33,368 nucleotides of DNA from an uncultured Clostridia bacterium (lineage in GTDB: Bacteria > Bacillota > Clostridia > TANB77 > CAG-508): assembly GCA_944386785.1 (NCBI GenBank), contig CALXCM010000010.1, positions 1 through 33,368 of the forward strand, given 5' to 3'. How positions within the stretch are numbered: the stretch's first letter is position 1; each line of letters opens with the position of its first letter. This document shows positions 9,301-16,905 of this stretch, in pieces. Both the position numbers and the translations under genes were made by a program. The notes beneath the pieces were generated by a model, which saw only the letters and a program-made list of their open reading frames with translations, was not told the DNA's origin and made no database searches.

Positions 9301-9850
9301 AATGTCAACTACAAATACAGGAGGAGGACTAGAAGGAGAATTAACACCTGTAAATATTAAATATCATGATGGGCAAAATGTTAAATATGCTGGAATTATA
9401 AATTCTGTTAAGAAAAAATACACTAAAAATAATAAAATTATGGCATTTGTTTCAATTGAAGATTTGTATGGAACAGCAGAAGTAATTGTTTTTGAAAATG
9501 CATATATTAAAGCTGGAAAGAGTTTAATAGAAGGAAATATTGTAATAGTAGACGGAAGACTAAGTATTAGAGAAGATGAAGATGCAACAATTATTGCAAA
9601 TGATATAAAAGATTTAAAAGAACAAAAACAAAGAATTTTAACATTAGACATTACAAATAGCACAGAAGAAGAAAAAGATAAATTAAGAGGAGCAATAAGA
9701 TATTTTAATGGAGATAAAAACAACATAAATGTGCAAGTAAAGATAGAAGATACCCTAAAACCTTCAGGACAAATATATTTAACAGATGAGATTTTAAAAA
9801 TATTTGAAGATATCTTAGGAAAAGAAAAAGTAAAATTAGAAAGTAAATAA
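6304..9850 (+). CDS. dnaE: DNA polymerase III alpha subunit DnaE, needs four +1 shifts at CGG
   Basis: The replicative polymerase catalytic subunit, DnaE type. With one C skipped at each of four CGG codons (7375, 7835, 8361, 8824) the product is 1180 residues, normal for the family. Order of parts: PHP domain (HLHIHSEFSLLDG at the N-terminus), polymerase core with PVGPGRGSGAGS near 353-365, catalytic Asp pair in PDFDVDF at about 398 and 400, third Asp in MDFLGLRTLT at about 550, helix-hairpin-helix region (GLGSIKNVG near 840), and C-terminal OB fold (about 1020-1090). Without the shifts the protein would stop after 381 residues and lose all catalytic aspartates. AAAGGAG lies 7 nt before the ATG. 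Codon use and A+T content match the neighbours and nothing else in the gene is decayed, so it does not look like a pseudogene. Confidence 0.93.
7375..7377 (+). other. CGG +1 shift site 1 in dnaE
   Basis: Zero frame CCA CGG TCG; skipping the C gives CCA GGT CGT, restoring PVGPGRGS, the most conserved loop of the polymerase core. Zero-frame reading ends at TGA 7447-7449. Confidence 0.8.
7835..7837 (+). other. CGG +1 shift site 2 in dnaE
   Basis: Zero frame TGT CGG AAT; skipping the C gives TGT GGA ATA, restoring STHACGIVITKEP. Zero-frame reading ends at TGA 7889-7891. Confidence 0.8.
8361..8363 (+). other. CGG +1 shift site 3 in dnaE
   Basis: Zero frame CTT CGG AAG AGC TGA; skipping the C gives CTT GGA AGA GCT, restoring GYSLGRADLVRRAMGKKK. 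The zero-frame stop is only two codons after the CGG. Confidence 0.8.
8824..8826 (+). other. CGG +1 shift site 4 in dnaE
   Basis: Zero frame CTT CGG AAG; skipping the C gives CTT GGA AGT, restoring FGLGSIKNVG of the helix-hairpin-helix region. The P-site codon and the shift site are the same as at site 3. Zero-frame stop TAG at 8860-8862. Confidence 0.8.
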
Positions 9851-9864
9851 AAAATAAGAAGAAG

Positions 9865-9892
9865 AGGCGGATTTTATTTCCGCCTTTTTTTA
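9865..9892. terminator. Terminator between dnaE and the Mg2+ ATPase gene
   Basis: Stem AGGCGGA (9865-9871) with TCCGCCT (9879-9885), then a run of T to 9891. The ATPase stop codon (9892-9890 on the minus strand) lies inside this T run. Confidence 0.9.
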
Positions 9893-12497
9893 AATCCATT
9901 CACCAAATTTTTTGATATAAATTTTCTTTGCAAATAAAGCAATAAAACAATAAAGTAAAGTTACTGCAAATATTAAGAATATATATTTAAAAGCAATTGG
10001 AACTAATCCTATCATTGCTCCTAAAGGAGTAAATGGAACAACTAGTCCTACTATAATTAATAGAATTGATGATATATATACAGCTTTATGGGCATTACTT
10101 TGTATAAATGGTATTTTTGCAGTTCTTATAATATGCATACCTACTAAGTTAGAAACTATGCTATAACTAAACCAAATTGTTTGGAATGTAGCTGCATCTC
10201 TAACGCTAAAGAAGAACCACAAAGATATAAATACTATAATATCAAACATAGAACTTACAGGTCCCATAAATAGCATAAAATGTTTTAAACTTTTTATATC
10301 TAATTTTTTTGGTCTTTGAAGAGATTCTTTGTCAACATGGTCAAAAGGAAGTGTCATTTGACCAAAATCATAAAGTAGACCTTCTACTAATAATTGTATA
10401 GGTGTTTCTGGTAAAAATGGTAAAAATGCACTTGCAATAATTACAGAAACAACTTCTCCAAAGTTAAAACTTGTAGATAATTTTATATATTTCATTAAAT
10501 TTACAAATGTACGCCTTCCGTTCTGTTACACCATCTAATAAAACATTTAAATCTTTTTCAAGAAGTATGATATCTGCAGACTCTTTTGCAATATCAACAG
10601 CAGTATCAACAGAAACTCCAACATCTGAATTTGTAAGAGAAGGGCTATCATTTATTCCATCTCCCATATATCCTACAACATTTCCGGCTTCTTTTAAAAG
10701 TCTTACAATTCTTGCTTTTTGAATAGGAGAAAGTTTTGCAAATATATTAGTTTTCTTAAGTAATCTTAAAACAGCGGTATCTGATAATTTATCTAATTTG
10801 CTTCCAAGAACGATATTTTTAGAGTTTATCCCAACTTTTGAGCACACACATCTTGTAACTTCAGCATTGTCACCTGTTAAAACAATAACACGAATGCCTG
10901 CTTTATTTAATTTTTCAATAGATTCTTTTGCTGTTTCTTTAGGTGGGTCTAAAAATCCAATAAATCCTAGTAAAACCATGTTTTTCTCATCAGATACATC
11001 AAAATGTACAATTTCATTTATATCATTTTTTTGACAAACTGCTACAACTCTTAAGCCTTGTTCATTTAAATTTTTAGCAATCTTTTTAATATTTTCTTTT
11101 ATTTCCTTTGTAATATGAGAAACTTTTCCTTTATAATCTACCATTGAACAAATACTTAATATTTCTTCAACAGCACCTTTTGTAATCATTTGTTTTTTTT
11201 CTCCATCAGAAACAATAACTGATAATCTTCTTCTAGAAAAATCAAATGGGATTTCGTCAATCTTTTTATATTTAGTTTTTAATTCTTCCAAATTATTTTC
11301 TAAAGCTCTTTTAATTACTGCTTCATCAATATTTCCCTTTAAACCTGTTTGGAAATATGCATTTAAAAAAGCATGTTTTAAAATTCTAATATCTTCATCA
11401 CCGTTAATATCTAAGTATTTTTCAAGAACAATTTTATCTTCTGTTAAAGTACCAGTTTTATCAGTACATAAAATGTTCATAGCTCCAAAGTTCTGAATAG
11501 AATCTAATTTTTTAACAATAGTTTTTTTCTTAGACATTCTAACTGCACCTTTAGATAAACTATAAGATAATATTACTGGGAGTAGAAGAGGGGTTATTGT
11601 AATTGCTATTGCAACAGCAAAAGTAAATGCTGTTATAATATCATGTTTCCATGCATTTAATATAAAAACCAAAGGTATCATTGCAAGCATAAATCTAATT
11701 AGCAATTTACTGATATTTTCAATACCTTTTTGAAAAGCTGTTTTTGGCTTTCCATGTGATAAAGTGTTAGCAACTTTTCCAAAGTATGTTGAATCAGCAG
11801 TTTTAATAACAACACCTTTTGCACTTCCTGATATTACATTTGTTCCCATAAAACAAATAGTGTCTAAATCTGAAATATTATCTATTTCATTGATAGTAAT
11901 TTCAGAATTAACTAGTTTTTTTACACTATCAGATTCTCCTGTTAATGAAGATTGCCCAACATATAAGTCTTTAGCCTCAATTATTCTTAAATCCGCTGGT
12001 ATCATGCTACCTGCAGAAAGGCAAACAATATCTCCTAAGGTAACTTGATTTATTGGAATTTGTTTTTCTTTATTGTCACGAATAACAGTAGTAGTTGTTG
12101 CAACCATTTGCTTTAGTTCTTCAGCTGCTTTATTTGAACGATATTCTTCAAAAAAGTCTAATAGAGTACTTGCTGTAACTAGAATTGCAATAACTATAAT
12201 ATTTGCATAACTTGGAGTTTCTGGTAAATATATATCTGTATAAATCAAAATGCAAACTATTCCAAGTAAAATACAATTAAATGGAGAAAATAAACTTTCT
12301 AAAAAATAGTTATACCATCTTTTTGGTTTTGCTTGTTTAATTTCATTTAATCCTAAATTTTTAATTAATTCATCTGCTTTTTTAGAACTTAATCCTTTTT
12401 CATTTACATGATATTCTTTAATAAAATCGTCTTTTGGCAAAGTACATTGTTTGCCATACATTTTATTAACATCAACTTCTTCTTTTGCATTTGGCAA
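9890..12497 (-). CDS. mgtA: Magnesium-translocating P-type ATPase, needs one +1 shift at CGG
   Basis: A P3B-type ATPase of the MgtA/MgtB family, which imports Mg2+ across the plasma membrane. Seen in order: SLTGES actuator motif, LCTDKTGTLTEDKIVLE with the phosphorylated Asp near residue 346, LDPPKE, LTGDN and GDGINDSP hinge, then the C-terminal membrane helices. After 659 codons the frame meets CGG (10520-10518); skipping the C restores VTEGRRTFVNLMKYIK and opens the last 209 residues, including the cation-site helices. Total about 868 residues, normal for MgtA. I choose a TTG start at 12497 because AAAGGAG ends 9 nt upstream; the in-frame ATG at 12506 directly abuts that site. An Mg2+-sensing leader is not evident. 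Confidence 0.92.
10518..10520 (-). other. CGG +1 shift site in mgtA
   Basis: Zero frame GAA CGG AAG; skipping the C gives GAA GGA AGG CGT, restoring the TEGRRTF motif that follows the P domain. Zero-frame reading ends at 10464, before the C-terminal membrane domain. Confidence 0.78.
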
Positions 12498-12541
12498 AAT
12501 TACCATCTCCTTTAGAATTTTAATTAATATTTTCTTTTAAA

Positions 12542-12550
12542 ATTATACCA
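12542..12550 (-). promoter_or_regulatory. Extended -10 promoter of mgtA
   Basis: Minus strand TG-G-TATAAT, about 30 nt upstream of the ribosome-binding site. The leader is too short for an M-box riboswitch. Confidence 0.7.
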
Positions 12551-12602
12551 CTAATTTTTATAATTGAAACATAAATTAGAAAAAAAATAAAAATATATCT
12601 TG

Positions 12603-12631
12603 TTGTTAATAGAAAAAATTTGTGATATATT
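12603..12631 (+). promoter_or_regulatory. Promoter of the NUDIX gene
   Basis: TTGTTA at 12603-12608, 17-nt spacer, extended -10 TG-A-TATATT ending at 12631. Confidence 0.7.
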
Positions 12632-12672
12632 AATTTAAACAAAAATTATAATAAAAAGAAAGGAAGAAGATA

Positions 12673-13113
12673 GTGGAAAGAATAAGAGTTGCAGGAATTA
12701 TACCTATGGATGATGGTTTTGCATTTATGCATAGAAAAAATGTTATAAAAAGAAAAGATTTTAAAGAATATTATACATTTCCAGGTGGAGGACTAGAAGA
12801 AGGAGAAACATTAGAAGAGGGAGTAGTAAGAGAAATTAAAGAAGAATTTGGAATTAATGTAAAAGTTATAAAAAAACTTTATGAAATGGAATCAGAAAAA
12901 TTAAATCAAAAAGAATATTTCTTTCTTTGTAAATATATAGATGGAAGATTTGGAACAGGAGATGGCCCAGAATTTAATAATGACCCAAAATATATTGAAA
13001 GTGGTGATTATCTACCTGAAATTGTAAAAAGAGAAGATATAAAAAATCTATTACTTTTACCACCTGAAATAAAAGAAAAATTTGTAAAAGATTTGGAAAA
13101 AGGAAATATATAA
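12673..13113 (+). CDS. NUDIX hydrolase
   Basis: A 146-residue NUDIX protein that would hydrolyse a nucleoside diphosphate linked to another group, using Mg2+. The full NUDIX box is visible at about residues 36-59: GGLEEGE, seven residues, then REIKEEFGI, with all catalytic Glu residues. The start is GTG at 12673, supported by AAAGGAAG about 8 nt upstream; no ATG is suitably placed. It is a single-gene unit between its own promoter and a terminator. The substrate is not evident. Confidence 0.93.
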   Translation: MERIRVAGIIPMDDGFAFMHRKNVIKRKDFKEYYTFPGGGLEEGETLEEGVVREIKEEFGINVKVIKKLYEMESEKLNQKEYFFLCKYIDGRFGTGDGPEFNNDPKYIESGDYLPEIVKREDIKNLLLLPPEIKEKFVKDLEKGNI

Positions 13114-13130
13114 AAAATATTGGCATAGTA

Positions 13131-13175
13131 AAAAACAAGAAATTTGTTACTAAATAATAACAGATTTCTTGTTTT
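13131..13175. terminator. Bidirectional terminator between NUDIX gene and feoB fragment
   Basis: 15-bp stem with one mismatch (13135-13149 with 13158-13172), A-rich before and T-rich after, between convergent genes. Confidence 0.8.
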
Positions 13176-13178
13176 GCT

Positions 13179-14028
13179 TTAAACAAATATATTATAAATA
13201 AAAGTTGTAAACATACAAATTATAATTCCACAAAGACTCGGAAGAATAAATCCAAGAAAAGTCCATTTCCATTTTCCAGTTTCTTTCTTTATAGTAAGAA
13301 GAGTAGTAGTACAAGGAAAATGTAAACAAGTAAAAATCATAGTATTAATTGCAGTCAAAATTGTCCAGCCATTTTGAATTAGGATTTGACCAATTGAATA
13401 AGTATCTTCAATATTAACCAAAGAATTTCCACCAAGGTAGCACATAAGAATTATTGGAAGAACTATTTCATTTGCAGGTATTCCAAAAATAAAAGCTGTT
13501 AAAATATAACCATCTAATCCCATAAGGCTAGCAAAAGGATTTAAAAAGTTAGCAATAATTGTAAGAAGACTTTCTCCATTAAATCCAATATTTGCAAAAA
13601 GCCAAATTACAAGACCAGCAGGTGCAGCAACCAAGATTGCTCTTCCTAGAACAAACAAAGTTCTATCAAAAATGGAACGAATAAGTATCTTTCCGATTTG
13701 TGGCTTCCTATATGGTGGTAGTTCTAAAATAAAAGAAGATGGCATTCCTTTTAAAATTGTTTTAGATAATATTTTTGATACTACAAAAGTGCAAAAAATA
13801 CCAAGAAGTATTACTAAAATAACTGTAAAAGTAGAAATTAAAGAAGCTTTAAATCCGAGAGACTGCACCTGCAATAAATATAGTTGCAATAGAAATTAAA
13901 AAAGGAAAACGGCCATTGCAAGGAACAAAGCTATTTGTAAGTATTGCAATTAATTTTTCTCTAGGTGAGTCAATAATTCTACATCCAGTAACTCCAGCAG
14001 CATTGCAACCAAATCCCATACACATAGT
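13179..14028 (-). pseudogene. feoB: 3' part of ferrous iron transporter gene feoB, 5'-truncated at the mobile element
   Basis: The C-terminal membrane part of FeoB, the GTP-driven Fe2+ importer. Read leftward it begins with [16 protein letters not shown] and [27 protein letters not shown], the hallmark Gate motifs of FeoB, and runs to the stop at 13179, about 282 residues. The GTPase domain and first Gate half are missing. Family similarity stops at about 14,028; upstream the frame has no start and non-FeoB residues, then a stop at 14169-14167. An in-frame CGG (13857-13855) needs the same +1 skip as in dnaE, giving VSGFKASL. Most likely the gene was cut by insertion of the mobile element, with the 5' half beyond the window. 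A functional FeoB cannot be made from this copy. Confidence 0.82.
13855..13857 (-). other. CGG +1 shift site in feoB
   Basis: Zero frame TCT CGG ATT TAA; skipping the C gives TCT GGA TTT AAA, restoring AVSGFKASL. The zero-frame stop follows one codon after the CGG. Confidence 0.75.
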
Positions 14029-14415
14029 AATGACAATGTTGTAGTTTTGAAATATGTTGATAAATGTGGTGTTACAAGTTTTATAAAAACAAAACTTAGT
14101 GTATATTTTAGAATTTAATTTATTACTTTGTGCAATTAATACAAATATTAAAAAAAGAGAATTAAATTATAAATGATTATGAAAAGTTATTGGATAAGTG
14201 GTTTGAATTTAGATAGGAGTATTATAGTACAAGTTTTAAATATGTAATTGATTTGATATTAATAAAGAAAAATAAGGCAAGTTTACTTCTTAAATCTTGT
14301 GATTTTATCAAACTACACTATAAAGTATAATTAATGAGATTTAAAATTCTAAAATTATTTAATAGATGTTAGTAAAATATTATTAAAATAGTATACTAAA
14401 AGAGGAGTCAGAAAT
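14029..14415. other. Non-coding left end of the mobile element
   Basis: About 390 A+T-rich bases without a credible gene on either strand. It probably contains the left attachment site and the promoter for the first genes. A TATACT box at 14392-14397 lies too near the ribosome-binding site at 14401 to serve the next gene alone. Confidence 0.6.
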
Positions 14416-14622
14416 TTGCTAAAAATAATTGAATTGAGAGAAACATTAGAAGATACATCATTAATAGATAACCTATATAAAGTGAATAAACTAACAAAAG
14501 AATTAATAAAACAAACAGAATTTATAACAGAATTGAACAAAACAGATTTTGACTATATTAATATAATAATGGAGAAAACTAAAAATAATTTAGAAAAAGT
14601 AAAAGAACTAATTAAAATTTAA
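14416..14622 (+). CDS. Small helical hypothetical protein
   Basis: 68 residues, TTG start with AGAGGAG 8 nt upstream. The sequence is Lys/Glu/Leu-rich and probably forms two amphipathic helices; no family is recognised. It is the first gene of the element. The small size and position would fit a regulator or a toxin-antitoxin partner, but nothing in the sequence proves it. Confidence 0.55.
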   Translation: MLKIIELRETLEDTSLIDNLYKVNKLTKELIKQTEFITELNKTDFDYINIIMEKTKNNLEKVKELIKI

Positions 14623-14714
14623 TGAATTATATAAAAATACAATTTCTCATAATTTTATAATATTTACAAATCTTAAAACTTGTAATAATATAAAAAACAA
14701 AAGGAGAATAATTT

Positions 14715-15218
14715 ATGGGAAAGTTAATTTTAGTAAGTGGAGATATAATTAAAAATTCAAAGAATGTTGAGGCTATTGTAAATTCAGCCAATAGTTATAT
14801 GGACTATGGTGGTGGTGTATGTGGTGCTATATATGATAAGGCAGGAGTAGAGCAAATGGAAAATTATTGTCATAATAAATGGCTTAAAGAAATGGAAGTA
14901 AATGAAATAAGAATAACGCCAGGATTTCATCTAGCAAAAGAAATTATACACATATATGCACCAAGATATTTTGAGGAGAAAGATCCTATTGGAAAATTAA
15001 AAGAAAGTTATATTAATTTATTTGATGTAATAAAAAAAGAAAATTATAAAAGCATAATAACGGCTTCATTAGGAACTGGATTTCATTTTTATCCCCACGA
15101 AGAAATAGCAGAAATGGTAATAACTTTATTAAAAGATTTTTGTAATAATAATGATATAGAAATAATATTAGATTTACCAGATGAAGAAACAAAGAAAATA
15201 TATCAAAAGTATTTATAA
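14715..15218 (+). CDS. Macro-domain (ADP-ribose-binding) protein
   Basis: A 167-residue stand-alone macro domain, the fold that binds or hydrolyses ADP-ribose and its derivatives. The key loops are visible: VSGDI near residue 8, AIVNSANSYMDYGGGVCGAI (catalytic Asn and the Gly-rich loop) at about 20-39, and ASLGTGFHFYPHEEIA at about 117-132. AAGGAG lies 8 nt before the ATG. No ADP-ribosyltransferase toxin is adjacent, so this is not an evident DarTG pair. On a mobile element it may remove ADP-ribose marks or bind NAD-derived defence signals; that is inference. Confidence 0.9.
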   Translation: MGKLILVSGDIIKNSKNVEAIVNSANSYMDYGGGVCGAIYDKAGVEQMENYCHNKWLKEMEVNEIRITPGFHLAKEIIHIYAPRYFEEKDPIGKLKESYINLFDVIKKENYKSIITASLGTGFHFYPHEEIAEMVITLLKDFCNNNDIEIILDLPDEETKKIYQKYL

Positions 15219-15284
15219 ATATAGAGTTACATTTTATTGTAAAAATATAAAAAATATTTACCAAAATGAGAGGAAATAAAAAAA

Positions 15285-16127
15285 ATGAAAACAGGGTTTA
15301 ACGATTTAGACAAAATAATAAAATCAAACAAGAAACAAGTAATATTAATAACAAGTACAGATGAAATTGAAAATATATTTGCATTAAATCTAGTAAAAAA
15401 TATGGCAATAGATAAAAATATAAAAACAGCATTATTTACAAATATAGATTTAGAAAATGTAGAAGAAGAATTTAAAATATACACAAAAGATATACTCACT
15501 TCAATTTGTTCAACAATAGATATAAACAAAATTATAGATAGTAGATACCTAAAAACAATATTAACAAAAGAAGAATTAGAAGTAGCAAAAACAAAAGGAA
15601 AAGCAGAAGTATTGTTTGATGAAGATAAAGGACAAAAACTATATATAACAAAAGAAATATTAAATAATGAAGAAGAAAAAAGAGTAAAAGAAAGTTACAA
15701 GAAAATTAATAATGCACCACTTTATATTAATACAGTAGCAGGAATTAATATTAATGAATTTAAAGAAAAATGTAAAAAAATAAAAGCAGAAAAAGATATA
15801 GAATTAATTGTAATTAGTACAGAAATAATAAAAGATACAAAAGTAAATGTTTTTAGGGAATTAAAAGAATTAGCAAAAGAATTGGATGTTTTAATATTAG
15901 TTACAACACCTACAATAGAAAATAATAATATACCATTAAAACAAGAACTAAAAGAACTTGTAGAAATTATGAATATAGCTGATATATCAATATACTTAAA
16001 ATTGGGAAATGAAGAAGAAAAAGGAATTGTACATTGCATAATAGATACCAAGAAAAATAGAAACATAGTAGATAAGGTATATCTTAAAGAATATTATAAA
16101 TTTATGAATATGAAAAGAATATATTAA
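15285..16127 (+). CDS. Degenerate DnaB-like RecA-fold protein lacking Walker motifs
   Basis: A 280-residue protein aligned in order with the C-terminal half of DnaB helicase: TGFNDLDKII (DnaB TGF-x-x-LD), INTVAGININEFKEKCKKIK (like PGISVSEIRARARRLK), FRELKELAKELDVLILVTT (like SRSLKALAKELNVPVI-L), ADISIYL, and a final strand with KKNRN where DnaB has the KQRNG element. The Walker A position reads ITSTDEIEN, with no GKT, and the Walker B position reads LIVISTEI, with no Asp. ATP hydrolysis is therefore unlikely. It may be a structural or regulatory partner of the host helicase. Start ATG at 15285 after GAGGAA. Confidence 0.72.
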   Translation: MKTGFNDLDKIIKSNKKQVILITSTDEIENIFALNLVKNMAIDKNIKTALFTNIDLENVEEEFKIYTKDILTSICSTIDINKIIDSRYLKTILTKEELEVAKTKGKAEVLFDEDKGQKLYITKEILNNEEEKRVKESYKKINNAPLYINTVAGININEFKEKCKKIKAEKDIELIVISTEIIKDTKVNVFRELKELAKELDVLILVTTPTIENNNIPLKQELKELVEIMNIADISIYLKLGNEEEKGIVHCIIDTKKNRNIVDKVYLKEYYKFMNMKRIY

Positions 16128-16165
16128 TAGAAACATCTTTTCGTAAAATCCTTTACCCATTTTAA

Positions 16166-16197
16166 AATATCTGTTAAAATAAAAAATAACAGATATT
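16166..16197 (+). repeat. Perfect 11-bp hairpin just upstream of a small gene
   Basis: AATATCTGTTA (16166-16176) and its complement (16187-16197) around an A-rich loop, ending 4 nt before the AAGGAGG site at 16202. No T run follows on the plus strand, so it is more likely an operator or mRNA 5' structure than a terminator. Confidence 0.6.
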
Positions 16198-16216
16198 GGC
16201 GAAGGAGGTGGAAAAG

Positions 16217-16408
16217 ATGTGTTTAAAACAAAAAATAAATAAAATTCCGATAATAAAACGAATACAAATACTAAAAACGGAAATAAATAAAAAATATATT
16301 GAGCCATACTTACAAAAAAGCAAAGTAAGAAATAATAAAAAATTAAATAATGAAAAATTATTAGATGTTAAGAATTTGAGTAGAATAAACCCTACAAATC
16401 TCACTTAA
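16217..16408 (+). CDS. Small basic hypothetical protein
   Basis: 63 residues, strongly basic (many Lys, Asn), no recognised family. ATG at 16217 is 8 nt after AAGGAGG (16202-16208); an in-frame ATG-less extension upstream would start inside the preceding hairpin. The stop codon lies inside the terminator stem that follows. Confidence 0.5.
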   Translation: MCLKQKINKIPIIKRIQILKTEINKKYIEPYLQKSKVRNNKKLNNEKLLDVKNLSRINPTNLT

Positions 16409-16422
16409 CATCTAATTTTTTA
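16360..16422 (+). terminator. Intrinsic terminator overlapping the end of the small basic gene
   Basis: 13-bp perfect stem (16360-16372 with 16404-16416, ATTAGATGTTAAG and complement) with a 31-nt loop, then TTTTTT. Confidence 0.75.
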
Positions 16423-16444
16423 TTTGAAAGGAAAAACAAAAATA

Positions 16445-16522
16445 ATGATAGTATTAAAATTACAAAACAGTTATTATATGCAAGATTATATTGATTTTGT
16501 AAGAAAATATGTAGTTTTATAA
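16445..16522 (+). CDS. Possible 25-residue peptide
   Basis: ATG at 16445, preceded by GAAAGGA about 12 nt upstream; the product MIVLKLQNSYYMQDYIDF... ends at TAA. No family and long spacing, so it may only be leader sequence of the DUF3846 gene. Confidence 0.25.
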   Translation: MIVLKLQNSYYMQDYIDFVRKYVVL

Positions 16523-16545
16523 AGTAAAGGAAGGATACAAGCACA

Positions 16546-16848
16546 ATGGAAAAAATAATAATTATATTAGTAATGCCTAATAGAGAACCAACAATACAAG
16601 AAATAAAAAATTCAACAGATTCTTTATATGGATTAGTATATTATCCATACGAAGAAATACAGATAGATAAAAATGTATATTTGATATATTCTAAAGAAGC
16701 AAAGGAAAATAGTTTTCCGTTATGTAGAAAATATAAAGAAATAAATATATATAGCAATTTCGTAATAGTAGCAAGAAACCAAAACAAATATATGTCATTG
16801 AATGTAAATCAAATAAACAAATACATAAATATGTTTAAGCTAAAATAA
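16546..16848 (+). CDS. DUF3846-like protein
   Basis: 100 residues. The order of elements fits DUF3846: an N-terminal strand IIILVMPNREPTIQEI, a central aromatic/acidic stretch, NVYLIYSKEAKENSFPLCR, FVIVARNQNKYMSL and a final helix NQINKYINMF. The family is common on conjugative elements near antirestriction genes; its biochemical role is unknown. A second, longer copy is at 17988. AGGAAGG lies before the ATG. Confidence 0.7.
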   Translation: MEKIIIILVMPNREPTIQEIKNSTDSLYGLVYYPYEEIQIDKNVYLIYSKEAKENSFPLCRKYKEINIYSNFVIVARNQNKYMSLNVNQINKYINMFKLK

Positions 16849-16905
16849 TGTATATTTTATAACTTCAAACATGAAATATTTAATAATGTAATAAGGAGAC
16901 CAAAT

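Noticed and set aside
9364..9726. Leftward 120-residue frame inside dnaE
   Set aside because: It is the complement of a conserved part of DnaE, hydrophobic only because of A+T bias, with no ribosome-binding site. The same holds for other leftward frames over dnaE, the LRR gene and the amylase gene.
6304..9850. dnaE as an ordinary decaying pseudogene
   Set aside because: All four breaks are the same one-base event before a conserved Gly codon, with no premature stops, deletions or motif loss elsewhere; random decay would not give that.
12504..12506. ATG start of mgtA at 12506
   Set aside because: AAAGGAG directly abuts it with zero spacing; TTG at 12497 has 9-nt spacing.
7375..13857. Reassignment of CGG to another amino acid
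   Set aside because: Reassignment would leave the frame unchanged. Here the downstream homology is in the +1 frame, so a changed residue cannot explain the sites.
5891..13857. Random sequencing error as the full explanation
   Set aside because: Not excluded, only disfavoured: insertions are always C, always before GG of a Gly codon, on both strands, not in homopolymers, and none was seen in the mobile element. A motif-specific systematic error remains possible.
14715..15218. DarTG toxin-antitoxin pair
   Set aside because: A macro domain is present but the neighbouring 68-residue protein is far too small for DarT and has no ADP-ribosyltransferase motif.
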